64,000 bases of DNA from Marinobacter psychrophilus (GTDB lineage Bacteria; Pseudomonadota; Gammaproteobacteria; Pseudomonadales; Oleiphilaceae), in NCBI RefSeq assembly GCF_001043175.1, contig NZ_CP011494.1, forward strand, positions 1,178,001 through 1,242,000. The letters run 5' to 3'. The position numbers were made by a program, and so were the translations under genes. Below, piece after piece: positions 25,050-33,371 of the stretch; position 1 is the first letter of the stretch; the number at the start of each line of letters is the position of its first letter. The notes beneath the pieces were generated by a model that saw only the letters and a program-made list of their open reading frames with translations, searched no databases and had not been told where the DNA came from.

Positions 25050-25746
25050 ACCCCTGGATCAGGCCGTCGGTTCGATTGATGCAATGAAAGCAGTGTTCGC
25101 TCGCGACATGAAAGTGGCTTTTCGCCAGCGTCAGGATTTGCTCAACCCTTTGCTGTTTTTCATGATGGTGGTGACTCTGTTTCCGCTCGGCGTGAGCCCG
25201 GAAATCTCATTTTTGCAGGAAGCCGGGGCCGGCATTTTGTGGGTGGCGGCACTGTTGTCGGTGCTGCTGTCACTGGACCATCTGTTTCGTCACGATTTTG
25301 ACGACGGCACATTGGAGCAGTTGGTGCTGCAGCCACAGCCTCTGTTTTTGCTGGTGTTGGCCAAAACCATGGCGCACTGGGTGCTAACCGGACTGCCGCT
25401 GGTGTTATTAACGCCGGTTTTGGGTGTAATGGTGCATTTGGACGGGAACTCTATCGCTATTTTATGTCTAACGCTGCTAATTGGTACACCTGTTCTTAGT
25501 TTGATCGGTGCGATTGGTGCGGCGTTAACTCTGGGTTTGCGATCAGCGGGTGTACTCTTGTCCCTACTGATTATTCCGTTGTACATACCGGTGCTGATTT
25601 TTGGTACCGGCACGGTTGCCGCCGCCGCCGAAGGGGCCCCGGTTGGCGCTTATCTGGCGTTGCTAGGTGCGTTTCTGGTGTTAGCTTTGACTCTGGCGCC
25701 TTTCGCCAGCGCAGCGGCTCTGAAGGTCAGCCTGTCAAACAGCTAA
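25039..25746 (+). CDS. ccmB: heme exporter membrane subunit CcmB
   Basis: About 235 residues with six hydrophobic helices, including LNPLLFFMMVVTLFPLGV and DHLFRHDFDDGTLEQLVLQP in the conserved first loop. It partners with CcmA. The start is uncertain: ATG at 25039 or 25042 overlaps the ccmA stop, while ATG at 25084 would give about 220 residues, nearer the family norm; none has a strong ribosome binding site. The gene order ccmA-ccmB-ccmC is standard. Confidence 0.93.
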   Translation: MMIKPLDQAVGSIDAMKAVFARDMKVAFRQRQDLLNPLLFFMMVVTLFPLGVSPEISFLQEAGAGILWVAALLSVLLSLDHLFRHDFDDGTLEQLVLQPQPLFLLVLAKTMAHWVLTGLPLVLLTPVLGVMVHLDGNSIAILCLTLLIGTPVLSLIGAIGAALTLGLRSAGVLLSLLIIPLYIPVLIFGTGTVAAAAEGAPVGAYLALLGAFLVLALTLAPFASAAALKVSLSNS

Positions 25747-25781
25747 TAGACCAATTCAAACAGAGGCAAGGTATTTAACTG

Positions 25782-26531
25782 ATGTGGCAATTTTTTCACA
25801 AGCTGGGATCACCAAAATGGTTTTATGGGATTGCCGCCCGGCTAATGCCCTGGTTGCTGGTGTTTGGATTGCTGTGTCTCGGCGCTGGTTTGGTGTGGGG
25901 CTTGGCGTTTGCGCCTAAGGATTACTTACAGGGCAACAGTTACCGCATCATTTTTATTCATGTGCCGTCGGCGTTTTTGGCCCAGTCAGCTTACATGATG
26001 ATGGCCTCGGCCGCGGTGGTTACACTGGTATGGCGCATGAAGCTGGCCGATGTGTTTGTCAAAGCCGCAGCGCCGGTGGGTTTGATGCTCACTTTTATAT
26101 CGCTGTTCACGGGCGCGGTTTGGGGCAAACCCACTTGGGGCACTTGGTGGATCTGGGACGCACGGCTTACATCGATGCTGATCCTGTTGTTTTTGTACGG
26201 TGGGGTAATCGCTCTTGACCGTGCCATTAATGATGAAAAATCAGCGGCCCGCGCCGTAGCCATATTGGTGCTGGTAGGCGTGGTGAACATTCCGATTATC
26301 AAATACTCTGTGGATTGGTGGAATACTCTGCATCAGCCGGCCACCTTCAAGCTGACAGAGAAACCCAGCATGCCGGCAGAAATGTGGGTGCCCCTGCTGC
26401 TGTCGGTTATTGGCTTGTATCTATTGTTTGGCTGGCTGGCGTGTCTGCGTATGCAGACGGAAATTTTGATACGCGAACAGCGCACCCGCTGGGTACAGGA
26501 TCTGTTTCATGTGAATGGAGGTGCCAGATAA
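25782..26531 (+). CDS. ccmC: heme handling protein CcmC
   Basis: A 249-residue inner-membrane protein with six helices and the periplasmic tryptophan-rich motif [12 protein letters not shown], which presents heme to CcmE. Flanking heme-ligand histidines are in IFIHVPSAF and in the NTLHQPATF loop. It follows ccmB after 35 bases and overlaps ccmD by one base (TAATG). Confidence 0.97.
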   Translation: MWQFFHKLGSPKWFYGIAARLMPWLLVFGLLCLGAGLVWGLAFAPKDYLQGNSYRIIFIHVPSAFLAQSAYMMMASAAVVTLVWRMKLADVFVKAAAPVGLMLTFISLFTGAVWGKPTWGTWWIWDARLTSMLILLFLYGGVIALDRAINDEKSAARAVAILVLVGVVNIPIIKYSVDWWNTLHQPATFKLTEKPSMPAEMWVPLLLSVIGLYLLFGWLACLRMQTEILIREQRTRWVQDLFHVNGGAR

Positions 26532-26779
26532 TGGCGTTTGATTCCTTCGGTGCGTTTTTGGCAATGGAAGGCCATGGCCCCTATGTATGGGCCAGCTACG
26601 GTGTATTTTTTGTATTGATGGCGGTGCTGATGGTGGGTTCTTATCGGCGCCGCAATGCGGTGCTGCAAAGTTGCCGTCAGCTCGCCGGTGCCCGTTCGTC
26701 GCGGGCGCCAAAACCAGATTCGGACACGGCGCCAGCGGCTGCGGCCAGCTTCACCCGTGTTGATGTTTCCCAAGACTGA
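26531..26779 (+). CDS. ccmD: cytochrome c maturation protein CcmD
   Basis: An 82-residue protein with the CcmD hallmark: short N terminus, conserved YVWASYG, one membrane helix (about 20-38) and a basic stop (YRRRNA). It helps release holo-CcmE from CcmABC. It is longer than many CcmD (about 45-70 residues), with an extra Ala/Ser/Pro-rich cytoplasmic tail (about 50-82). The ATG overlaps the ccmC stop by one base. Confidence 0.88.
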   Translation: MAFDSFGAFLAMEGHGPYVWASYGVFFVLMAVLMVGSYRRRNAVLQSCRQLAGARSSRAPKPDSDTAPAAAASFTRVDVSQD

Positions 26780-26793
26780 GTGGCTGAAAAACC

Positions 26794-27264
26794 ATGCACC
26801 CGATCCGTAAAAAACGTTTGACCATTGTGCTGTTCCTGCTGGCTGGCCTTGCTGTGGCGGTAGGCTTGACCACCTACGCCCTGCGCCAAAATATCAATCT
26901 GTTTTATGACCCTACCCAGATCGCTGCAGGAGAAGCTCCGGCAGATGTGCGCATTCGCGCCGGTGGTATGGTAGAAGAAGGTTCTGTGCTGCGCGATACG
27001 GAAAGCCTGAAAGTAGCATTCAGGGTGACTGACTTTACTGAATCCGTCACCGTTGAGTACGTGGGTATCCTGCCCGACCTGTTTGCTGAAGGGCAGGGTA
27101 TTGTGGCCATGGGTAGATTAGACAGCGAAGGCGTGTTTGTAGCCGACCAAGTGCTGGCCAAACACGATGAAAACTACATGCCACCGGAAGTGGCCTACGC
27201 TCTGGAAAAAGCCTCCGAAAGCCGCGACGTTGTCGCTGAAGCTACCGAAACCCTGACCAACTGA
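26794..27264 (+). CDS. ccmE: periplasmic heme chaperone CcmE
   Basis: A 156-residue protein anchored by one N-terminal helix (about 9-29), with an OB-fold periplasmic domain. The covalent heme-attachment histidine is His124 in [13 protein letters not shown], followed by the conserved Tyr. It carries heme from CcmC to the CcmF/H ligase. It sits 14 bases after ccmD. Confidence 0.97.
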   Translation: MHPIRKKRLTIVLFLLAGLAVAVGLTTYALRQNINLFYDPTQIAAGEAPADVRIRAGGMVEEGSVLRDTESLKVAFRVTDFTESVTVEYVGILPDLFAEGQGIVAMGRLDSEGVFVADQVLAKHDENYMPPEVAYALEKASESRDVVAEATETLTN

Positions 27265-27340
27265 TGTCCGTTAAGCGCCCGATACGCAGGGGTGTGTGGC
27301 AAATGTGTGGTGTATGGCAAATATGTGGAGTATGGAAAGT

Positions 27341-29380
27341 ATGATGTACCCGGAACTCGGACAGTTTGCACTCATTCTGGCGCTGCTGCTGGCGGTGTTG
27401 CTGTCGGTGGTGCCCTTGGTGGGGTCGGTCACTGGCCGCGATAGCTTGCAGGCGTTTGCCCGGCCGCTGACGGCAGGCATGTTTGTATTTGTCGCCTTGG
27501 CCTTTGGTATTCTGGCCTACGCTTTTATGACAGATGACTTCTCGGTGGCTTATGTCGCCAACAACAGTAACAGTCTATTGCCCTGGTACTACAAATTCAG
27601 TGCGGTGTGGGGCGGCCACGAAGGCTCGCTACTGCTTTGGATCCTGATGCTGGCGGGTTGGACCCTGGCGGTAGCGGTTTTTTCCCAGCGCCTGCCTACG
27701 GTGATGGTATCCCAAGTGCTGTCGGTGCTGGGCATCGTGTGCGTTGGTTTTTTGTTGTTCATTGTTATGACCTCGAATCCGTTTGAGCGAATACTGCCAA
27801 ACATTCCCGCAGACGGCGCAGACCTGAATCCGTTGTTGCAGGATTTTGGCCTGATTATTCACCCGCCTATGCTGTACATGGGCTATGTGGGCTTTTCAGT
27901 AGCTTTTGCCTTTGCCATTGCGGCACTCATTAACGGTCGCCTGGACGCCGCCTGGGCGCGTTGGTCGCGGCCCTGGACCACTGTTGCCTGGGCCTTTTTG
28001 ACCATCGGCATTGCCTTGGGCAGCTGGTGGGCCTATTACGAGCTTGGCTGGGGCGGCTGGTGGTTCTGGGATCCGGTTGAGAACGCGTCGCTGCTACCCT
28101 GGTTGTCAGGTACGGCACTGATTCACTCGCTGGCGGTGACGGAAAAACGCGGCGTGTTCAAAAGCTGGACTGTTTTGTTGGCCATTGTGACCTTTGCCTT
28201 GAGCCTGCTCGGTACCTTCCTGGTGCGCTCTGGCGTACTGACCTCGGTGCATGCTTTCGCCTCGGACCCCGAGCGCGGCACCTTCCTGTTGGTTTTGTTG
28301 GCCATCACGGTGATTGGAAGCCTGATTCTGTACGCGGTTCGTGCACCTACTGTGCACGTGCGCGCCCGTTACGGTTCCATGTCGCGGGAAATTTTCCTGC
28401 TGCTGAATAACGTCATGCTGGTATCGGCTACTCTTCTGGTGGCGGTGGGCACGCTTTATCCGCTGGTGCTGGACTCACTGGATATGGGCAAACTGTCTAT
28501 TGGCGAGCCGTTTTTCAATTTGACCTTTGCTCCGCTGGCCATCGCCGCCGGGCTGTTAATGGGTGTGGGTGTTTTTTCACGCTGGAAGAAAACCGACGCT
28601 GGCTGGTTGGCGCGTAAACTGCTGTGGCCGCTGGCCCTCAGCATTCTGATCAGCGCTGCGGCTATTGTCGGTTACGGCGAGTTCAAAACGATGGCTTTTC
28701 TTGGCATTTTCACAGCGGTGTGGGTGGCTGTGGCCACGTGCTGGGACCTGTGGGACAAGTCGAACTCACGTAAGGGCCGGATGCATGGGCTCAAGCGCCA
28801 GTCGCGCAGCTATTACGGCATGGTGCTGGGGCATCTGGGCCTGGCGATGATCATCGCAGGCGCAACAGTGGTATCTAATTACGGCATTGAGCGCGACGTT
28901 CGTATGGAGCTGGGCGATGTTGCCACCGTGGGCGACTATCAGTTTGTGTTCACTGACATTGGCCAGCGCCGGGGTGCAAACTTTACCGCCGAGTACGGTG
29001 GTTTTGACGTGTTGTTGGACGGCCGTAAAGTGGCTGAGTTGCACCCGGAAAAACGCCAGTATTCGGTGGGCATGAGCGTGATGACCGAAGCAGACATAGA
29101 TGCGGGTTTTACTCGCGACATTTTTGTCGCTATTGGTGAGCGCATCTCAGACAACGCCTGGGCCATTCGCCTGCAGTACAAACCTCTGATTCGCTGGTTG
29201 TGGTTGGGTGCTTTCATAACGGCGCTTGGTGGCTTCCTGGCGGTGAGTGACAAACGCTACCGTATCCGCGAACGGGCAACCGAGCCAAAAGCAAAACTTG
29301 CCGACAGCGGCTCTCTTGTCGCGAACCCGGTGATGACTTCTGTTACAACACCGGTGACAACGTCGGAGGCTCGGTCTTGA
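27341..29380 (+). CDS. ccmF: cytochrome c heme lyase subunit CcmF
   Basis: About 679 residues with some 15 membrane helices. The WWD heme motif is GGWWFWDPVENASLLPWL, and ligand histidines lie in IIHPPMLYMG and TALIHSLAVTEKRG. CcmF with CcmH and CcmI attaches heme to apocytochromes c in the periplasm. ATG at 27341 (MMYPELGQFALI) is chosen because the earlier in-frame codons, back to a GTG at 27296, encode a Met/Trp-rich stretch unlike the family. The stop overlaps the ccmG start by one base. Confidence 0.95.
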   Translation: MMYPELGQFALILALLLAVLLSVVPLVGSVTGRDSLQAFARPLTAGMFVFVALAFGILAYAFMTDDFSVAYVANNSNSLLPWYYKFSAVWGGHEGSLLLWILMLAGWTLAVAVFSQRLPTVMVSQVLSVLGIVCVGFLLFIVMTSNPFERILPNIPADGADLNPLLQDFGLIIHPPMLYMGYVGFSVAFAFAIAALINGRLDAAWARWSRPWTTVAWAFLTIGIALGSWWAYYELGWGGWWFWDPVENASLLPWLSGTALIHSLAVTEKRGVFKSWTVLLAIVTFALSLLGTFLVRSGVLTSVHAFASDPERGTFLLVLLAITVIGSLILYAVRAPTVHVRARYGSMSREIFLLLNNVMLVSATLLVAVGTLYPLVLDSLDMGKLSIGEPFFNLTFAPLAIAAGLLMGVGVFSRWKKTDAGWLARKLLWPLALSILISAAAIVGYGEFKTMAFLGIFTAVWVAVATCWDLWDKSNSRKGRMHGLKRQSRSYYGMVLGHLGLAMIIAGATVVSNYGIERDVRMELGDVATVGDYQFVFTDIGQRRGANFTAEYGGFDVLLDGRKVAELHPEKRQYSVGMSVMTEADIDAGFTRDIFVAIGERISDNAWAIRLQYKPLIRWLWLGAFITALGGFLAVSDKRYRIRERATEPKAKLADSGSLVANPVMTSVTTPVTTSEARS

Positions 29381-29916
29381 TGAAGCGGGTCTTGTTGTTT
29401 TTGCCGTTGTTAGTGGCTCTTGTTTTAGGCGTATTGCTGTTTTCGGGCATCGGTAAAGATCCGACAAAGCTGGATTCAGCCCTGGTCGGTAAAGCCATGC
29501 CGGAGTTCGCTCTTGAGGACCTGCACCAGCCAGAGGTGCAAGTCAGTCAGCAGGTGTTTCAGGGCGAGCCCAGCTTATTGAATGTGTGGGGCACCTGGTG
29601 CCCGTCGTGTCGCGACGAGCATGCTGACTTGATGTGGCTGGCCAAAAACGAAGGCGTGCCCATTGTGGGGCTGAACTACAAAGACCAGCGTGCCGAGGCC
29701 AAAGCATGGTTAGAACGCCTGGGCGACCCCTACAGCGCCAGTGTTTATGATCCCAAAGGCAGCTTGGGCTTCGATCTGGGTGTGTATGGCGCTCCGGAAA
29801 CGTTTGTAATTGGTGCTGACGGCACGGTGCTGCATCGCCACGTGGGCGTGGTGAATAAGCAGGTGTGGGAAGAGACATTACGGCCTATTTTGAACCAGGC
29901 GGGAGGTCAGTACTGA
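29380..29916 (+). CDS. ccmG: thiol:disulfide oxidoreductase CcmG/DsbE
   Basis: A 178-residue membrane-anchored thioredoxin-like protein. The active site is GTWCPSCRDEH, and the family's acidic groove and cis-Pro segment (VYGAPETFVI) are present. It keeps apocytochrome CxxCH cysteines reduced for heme ligation. The ATG at 29380 overlaps the ccmF stop (TGATG); the frame also has a TTG just before it. Confidence 0.96.
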   Translation: MKRVLLFLPLLVALVLGVLLFSGIGKDPTKLDSALVGKAMPEFALEDLHQPEVQVSQQVFQGEPSLLNVWGTWCPSCRDEHADLMWLAKNEGVPIVGLNYKDQRAEAKAWLERLGDPYSASVYDPKGSLGFDLGVYGAPETFVIGADGTVLHRHVGVVNKQVWEETLRPILNQAGGQY

Positions 29917-30428
29917 TGACCATTTTCAAGCTTTTTAGCCGCTTTGCACCGGCGTGGGTGTCGGCCCTGCTGATTGTTCTGGCACTGCCGGTTCATGCGG
30001 TAGTGCGCGACGTTTATAATTTTGATACTGAGGAAAAACAGCAGCGGTACCAGGTCATGATCACCGAGCTGCGCTGCCCCAAGTGCCAGAACCAGAACAT
30101 TGCCGACTCTAACTCGCCGATTTCCGAAGACATGCGTGACGAGGTCTATCGGATGATGACAGGCGGCGCCAGCGACGTAGAAATTATGGATTCGCTGGTG
30201 GGCCGGTTTGGCGAGTTTATCCGCTACAAGCCCTTAGTAGAAAAACGTACCCTGCTGTTATGGGCAACACCGGCCATTTCAGTGTTAGGCGGTCTTTTAA
30301 TTGTGGGTGGTATTGTTTTACGTTCGCGCCGCACCAACGAGATTGACAGTGAGCTGAGCGCCGAGGAACGGGCGCGGGTGGAGAAAATTATGGATGGGCA
30401 CAACGGCAAATCAGATTCACAGGCGTAA
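29916..30428 (+). CDS. ccmH: cytochrome c maturation thioredox protein CcmH
   Basis: A 170-residue protein with a signal peptide (about 1-30, ending VHA), the conserved LRCPKCQNQNIADSN motif (LRCxxCQ) and a C-terminal membrane helix (about 110-130). It reduces apocytochromes and presents them to CcmF. The ATG overlaps the ccmG stop by one base. It corresponds to the short CcmH, with the TPR part encoded separately as ccmI, as in Pseudomonas. Confidence 0.96.
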   Translation: MTIFKLFSRFAPAWVSALLIVLALPVHAVVRDVYNFDTEEKQQRYQVMITELRCPKCQNQNIADSNSPISEDMRDEVYRMMTGGASDVEIMDSLVGRFGEFIRYKPLVEKRTLLLWATPAISVLGGLLIVGGIVLRSRRTNEIDSELSAEERARVEKIMDGHNGKSDSQA

Positions 30429-30487
30429 CGCCCAGAACAAACCGCAATCACATTTAACGATTTTCTCTCATCGGTAACGGGATTTTC

Positions 30488-31804
30488 ATGAGCAATATGT
30501 TTTGGATTGCCGCATCTTTATTAATCATGTTGGCATTGGCCTTTGTGCTGTATCCAGTTTTTTTCCACCGCTCTGGCCGGAGCCAACAGCTAGACCAGCG
30601 CAATCAGAATCTGCTGGCTTACCGCTCACGCATGCAGGAATTAGACGCCGAATACGAAGCCGGCGTGCTTGACAAAGAAAACTATGAGCAGCTAAAAACC
30701 GAGCTTGGTGGTTCCATGCTCGATGACATTCCTGAAAATGAAGCGCCTGTAGCCTCAACCCCCGGCCGTAAAACCGGCATGGCGGTGGCGCTATTGTCCA
30801 TTCTGGCGATTCCCGCTTTGACCCTCGTGTTGTATGAGCGTTGGGGTGCTATGGATGAGGTAGAGCAGTTCATCACCATGGAGCAGCTGGGGGGCGGTGA
30901 TGACGCCGGCCGCGAGCAACAGATGGCATCGCTTGCCGCGCAGTTGCAGGCTAAGCTGGAAGCCAGCCCGGACAACCCTGATGGCTGGGCCATGCTGGGG
31001 CAAACTTACATGCGCATGGAGAAATATCTGCAGGCGGCACAGGCGTTTCAGCAGTTGGAGCAAAGCGTAGGGCGTGCCGGCGGTGACGACCCATCTCGTG
31101 CTCTGGCTTTAGGCCTGGCTGGCCAGGCGATGTTTTTCCAATACCAGGGTGCTATGAACGCAGAGGTGCAGCAGGTCATTACCAGCGCGTTGGAGCTTGA
31201 CCCAAACGAGGTTAATGCCCTTGGTCTGCTGGGCATCAGCGCTTTTGGCCAGGAAAACTACCGCGAGGCGATTGGCTTCTGGCAGCGTATTGTGCAGGTG
31301 GCACCCGATCATCCGCAGCGTGACTCCATCGAAGGCGGTATTCTTGAAGCCTACAACCGCTTGGGCGAAACGCCGCCTGAGAGTCTCCAGGCATCGATTC
31401 AGGCTTCCAGCCAGCCACCTGCTCAGGCCATGAAGAGTGATGGCCCCGCTGTCACCGTAAGCGTTAGCCTGGACGAGACTTTCTGGAACGACGTACCTGC
31501 CGATACCACACTGTTCGTGTTTGCCCGCCAGGCCAACGTCAACAGCGGCGCACCGCTGGCGGTTGCGCGCTTCACAGCCGCTGACATGCCGCTGGAGATC
31601 CGCCTGGATGACTCCATGGCAATGTCTCCGCAGAATACGATTTCCTCGGTTGAAACGGTGATGGTTACGGCGCGTTTAAGCCCCAGTAGCAGTGTTATGG
31701 CCAGCGCCGGCGACTGGCAGGGCAGCTTGGCGGCGCCGGCTACAGTAGCCGCTGGTGAGCAAACACCTCTGACGCTGGTGATTGATAGCTTATTGATCGA
31801 ATGA
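30488..31804 (+). CDS. ccmI: cytochrome c biogenesis TPR protein CcmI (CycH)
   Basis: A 438-residue protein with two membrane helices (about 5-22 and 96-115) flanking a cytoplasmic heptad-rich segment (about 30-70), then periplasmic TPR repeats (about 145-280; PDGWAMLGQTYMRMEKYLQAAQAF and PNEVNALGLLGISAFGQENYREAI are typical pieces). A beta-rich C-terminal domain follows (about 315-438). It captures C-terminal helices of apocytochromes and hands them to CcmH/F. It ends the ccm operon, separated from ccmH by 59 bases. Confidence 0.94.
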   Translation: MSNMFWIAASLLIMLALAFVLYPVFFHRSGRSQQLDQRNQNLLAYRSRMQELDAEYEAGVLDKENYEQLKTELGGSMLDDIPENEAPVASTPGRKTGMAVALLSILAIPALTLVLYERWGAMDEVEQFITMEQLGGGDDAGREQQMASLAAQLQAKLEASPDNPDGWAMLGQTYMRMEKYLQAAQAFQQLEQSVGRAGGDDPSRALALGLAGQAMFFQYQGAMNAEVQQVITSALELDPNEVNALGLLGISAFGQENYREAIGFWQRIVQVAPDHPQRDSIEGGILEAYNRLGETPPESLQASIQASSQPPAQAMKSDGPAVTVSVSLDETFWNDVPADTTLFVFARQANVNSGAPLAVARFTAADMPLEIRLDDSMAMSPQNTISSVETVMVTARLSPSSSVMASAGDWQGSLAAPATVAAGEQTPLTLVIDSLLIE

Positions 31805-31815
31805 GCATGGCCTTG

Positions 31816-31850
31816 CCGCGGTAGCGACGAACACGTTGGCGCTGCCGCGG
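31816..31850. terminator. possible bidirectional terminator between ccmI and batD
   Basis: CCGCGGTAGCG and CGCTGCCGCGG pair as an 11-bp GC-rich stem (one G-T pair) with a 13-base loop, in the 76-base gap between convergent genes. There is no clear T-run on either side, so its strength as an intrinsic terminator is doubtful, though its location suits one. Confidence 0.4.
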
Positions 31851-31880
31851 TGGCTTGTAATGACCTGTACCTGAGTGGCG

Positions 31881-33371
31881 CTAACGCTGCGATGCGTCAA
31901 TGGCAGGCGGGTACAGTGGCGATAGACCGTTATTTGCCGCCTGACTGGCAGGCCTGCGCGCTAACTCACGAATCGCCTGTTGCAGCTGTGCCGAGATATT
32001 CGACGCATTGTCCTCCAACGGTTGCTCGGTGCCATAACGGTGCCGTTCAAGCGTGGTCAGAGCGTCAGTGAGCGGCGGTAAATGACAGAACTCCGCCACT
32101 TGGCGCCAACTTTGAAATCTTTTGGCCGGATACTGCAGATTCATCCAGCGCAGCAGCAGTCGCGGGGTGTCCGGATTGTTGTTGCCGGCAGCGGCCAGCA
32201 GTTCCTTGTAGAGCTCTGAACCGTCTGCGCCGGTGTTACTCTTGGTTGCCTTGTTGGCTCGATAACGGGAGCGCTTTGCGCGCCAGACAGAACCTGCTGT
32301 AATACTCCAGCCAACGGCCATAAACAGCGCCAGCCAAGGCCAGAAAGCACCGCTGCCAGTATTGATTTGGTCGTTTACATCCAATTCTGGATCTGTGTCG
32401 TCACCGTATTCATTCAGCTTTCTATCGACAGCGGCGACCGCCGGAGCTTGGGCCTGAACCTGAGCCTGAGCATTGAAGTCTGAACCGGGTGCAACCACCA
32501 GCACGCGCTCGGGGATAATCGCGACTTTTTCTGAATCGCTTGCGGTATCCCACCAGGGAACGCGTACCTCGGGCAGGCGTAGTTCACCGGCTTGCACCGG
32601 CACCAGGGCGCTGGCCTGTTGCAATATAGACGTCAGGCCCTCGGCGCTGATGTCGGTGGCACGCTTGGCTGGTTCTGGATAGCTGCGCAGCCCGGGCGTT
32701 GTCTGAGCCGGAAAGGGCGCCAGTGTGGCATCTGGCAAACCTTTGGCGCGCAGGGTTAGTTGGCGGGTCAGATTTGCACCGCTGGTGACGCGATTATCGT
32801 TGGGCAGCCCGCTTTCTTCCAGCGTTAACCCTGTGGCGGGTAGCCAGACGCTGCCGCTGAATTGCGGCGGTATGTCTTTCACAGGCAGGTCAAACAGTTG
32901 TTCGCTGCTGCGGAGGATCTTCAGGCGGCCGCTGGCGCCGCGAAAGCTGCCTTCAAATTCGAGGGGCGCCAGGCTGAGTTGGCCCGGTATCTGCGGGTAA
33001 ACCGCGTAGCGGCGCTCAATCATACGGTAGCGTTGATCACCCCGAACCCGGGCGTATTCCTGCTGTGGGCCCAAAGATTCAATCACCGCGTTATTGCTGA
33101 CAGGTTCCGACAGTTCGCCGCTGACGAGCTCATTGCTGAAGTACAGTTGTACCGTTAGCAGTAGCTGCTCCTGCACATAAAGTTCGGCTTTGTCAGTGGA
33201 GAGCTCTATAAAAACTTTTCGCGCGTCGACAGACGAACGTTGCGCCCATGCCGGCAACGCCAGCAGGCACAACGCGATGATCAGGAACCGACGAAAGCCA
33301 CGGCAATCGCTGTAACCGTTATGATCATAACGCCGCAACGGCGCTGAAAATGTGCTGTTTCGTTCTACCAT
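31881..33371 (-). CDS. batD: BatD-family protein (aerotolerance operon)
   Basis: A 496-residue exported protein. A signal peptide (about 26-43, ending PAWA) is followed by a long beta-rich periplasmic region with BatD-like Ig repeats (about 45-330), a membrane helix near 350-370 (FWPWLALFMAVGW) and a helical cytoplasmic tail. It is last in the moxR operon and overlaps the preceding VWA gene by 7 bp. Bat proteins are linked to envelope stress and oxygen tolerance in other bacteria; the biochemical role is unclear. Confidence 0.85.
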   Translation of the reverse strand: MVERNSTFSAPLRRYDHNGYSDCRGFRRFLIIALCLLALPAWAQRSSVDARKVFIELSTDKAELYVQEQLLLTVQLYFSNELVSGELSEPVSNNAVIESLGPQQEYARVRGDQRYRMIERRYAVYPQIPGQLSLAPLEFEGSFRGASGRLKILRSSEQLFDLPVKDIPPQFSGSVWLPATGLTLEESGLPNDNRVTSGANLTRQLTLRAKGLPDATLAPFPAQTTPGLRSYPEPAKRATDISAEGLTSILQQASALVPVQAGELRLPEVRVPWWDTASDSEKVAIIPERVLVVAPGSDFNAQAQVQAQAPAVAAVDRKLNEYGDDTDPELDVNDQINTGSGAFWPWLALFMAVGWSITAGSVWRAKRSRYRANKATKSNTGADGSELYKELLAAAGNNNPDTPRLLLRWMNLQYPAKRFQSWRQVAEFCHLPPLTDALTTLERHRYGTEQPLEDNASNISAQLQQAIRELARRPASQAANNGLSPLYPPAIDASQR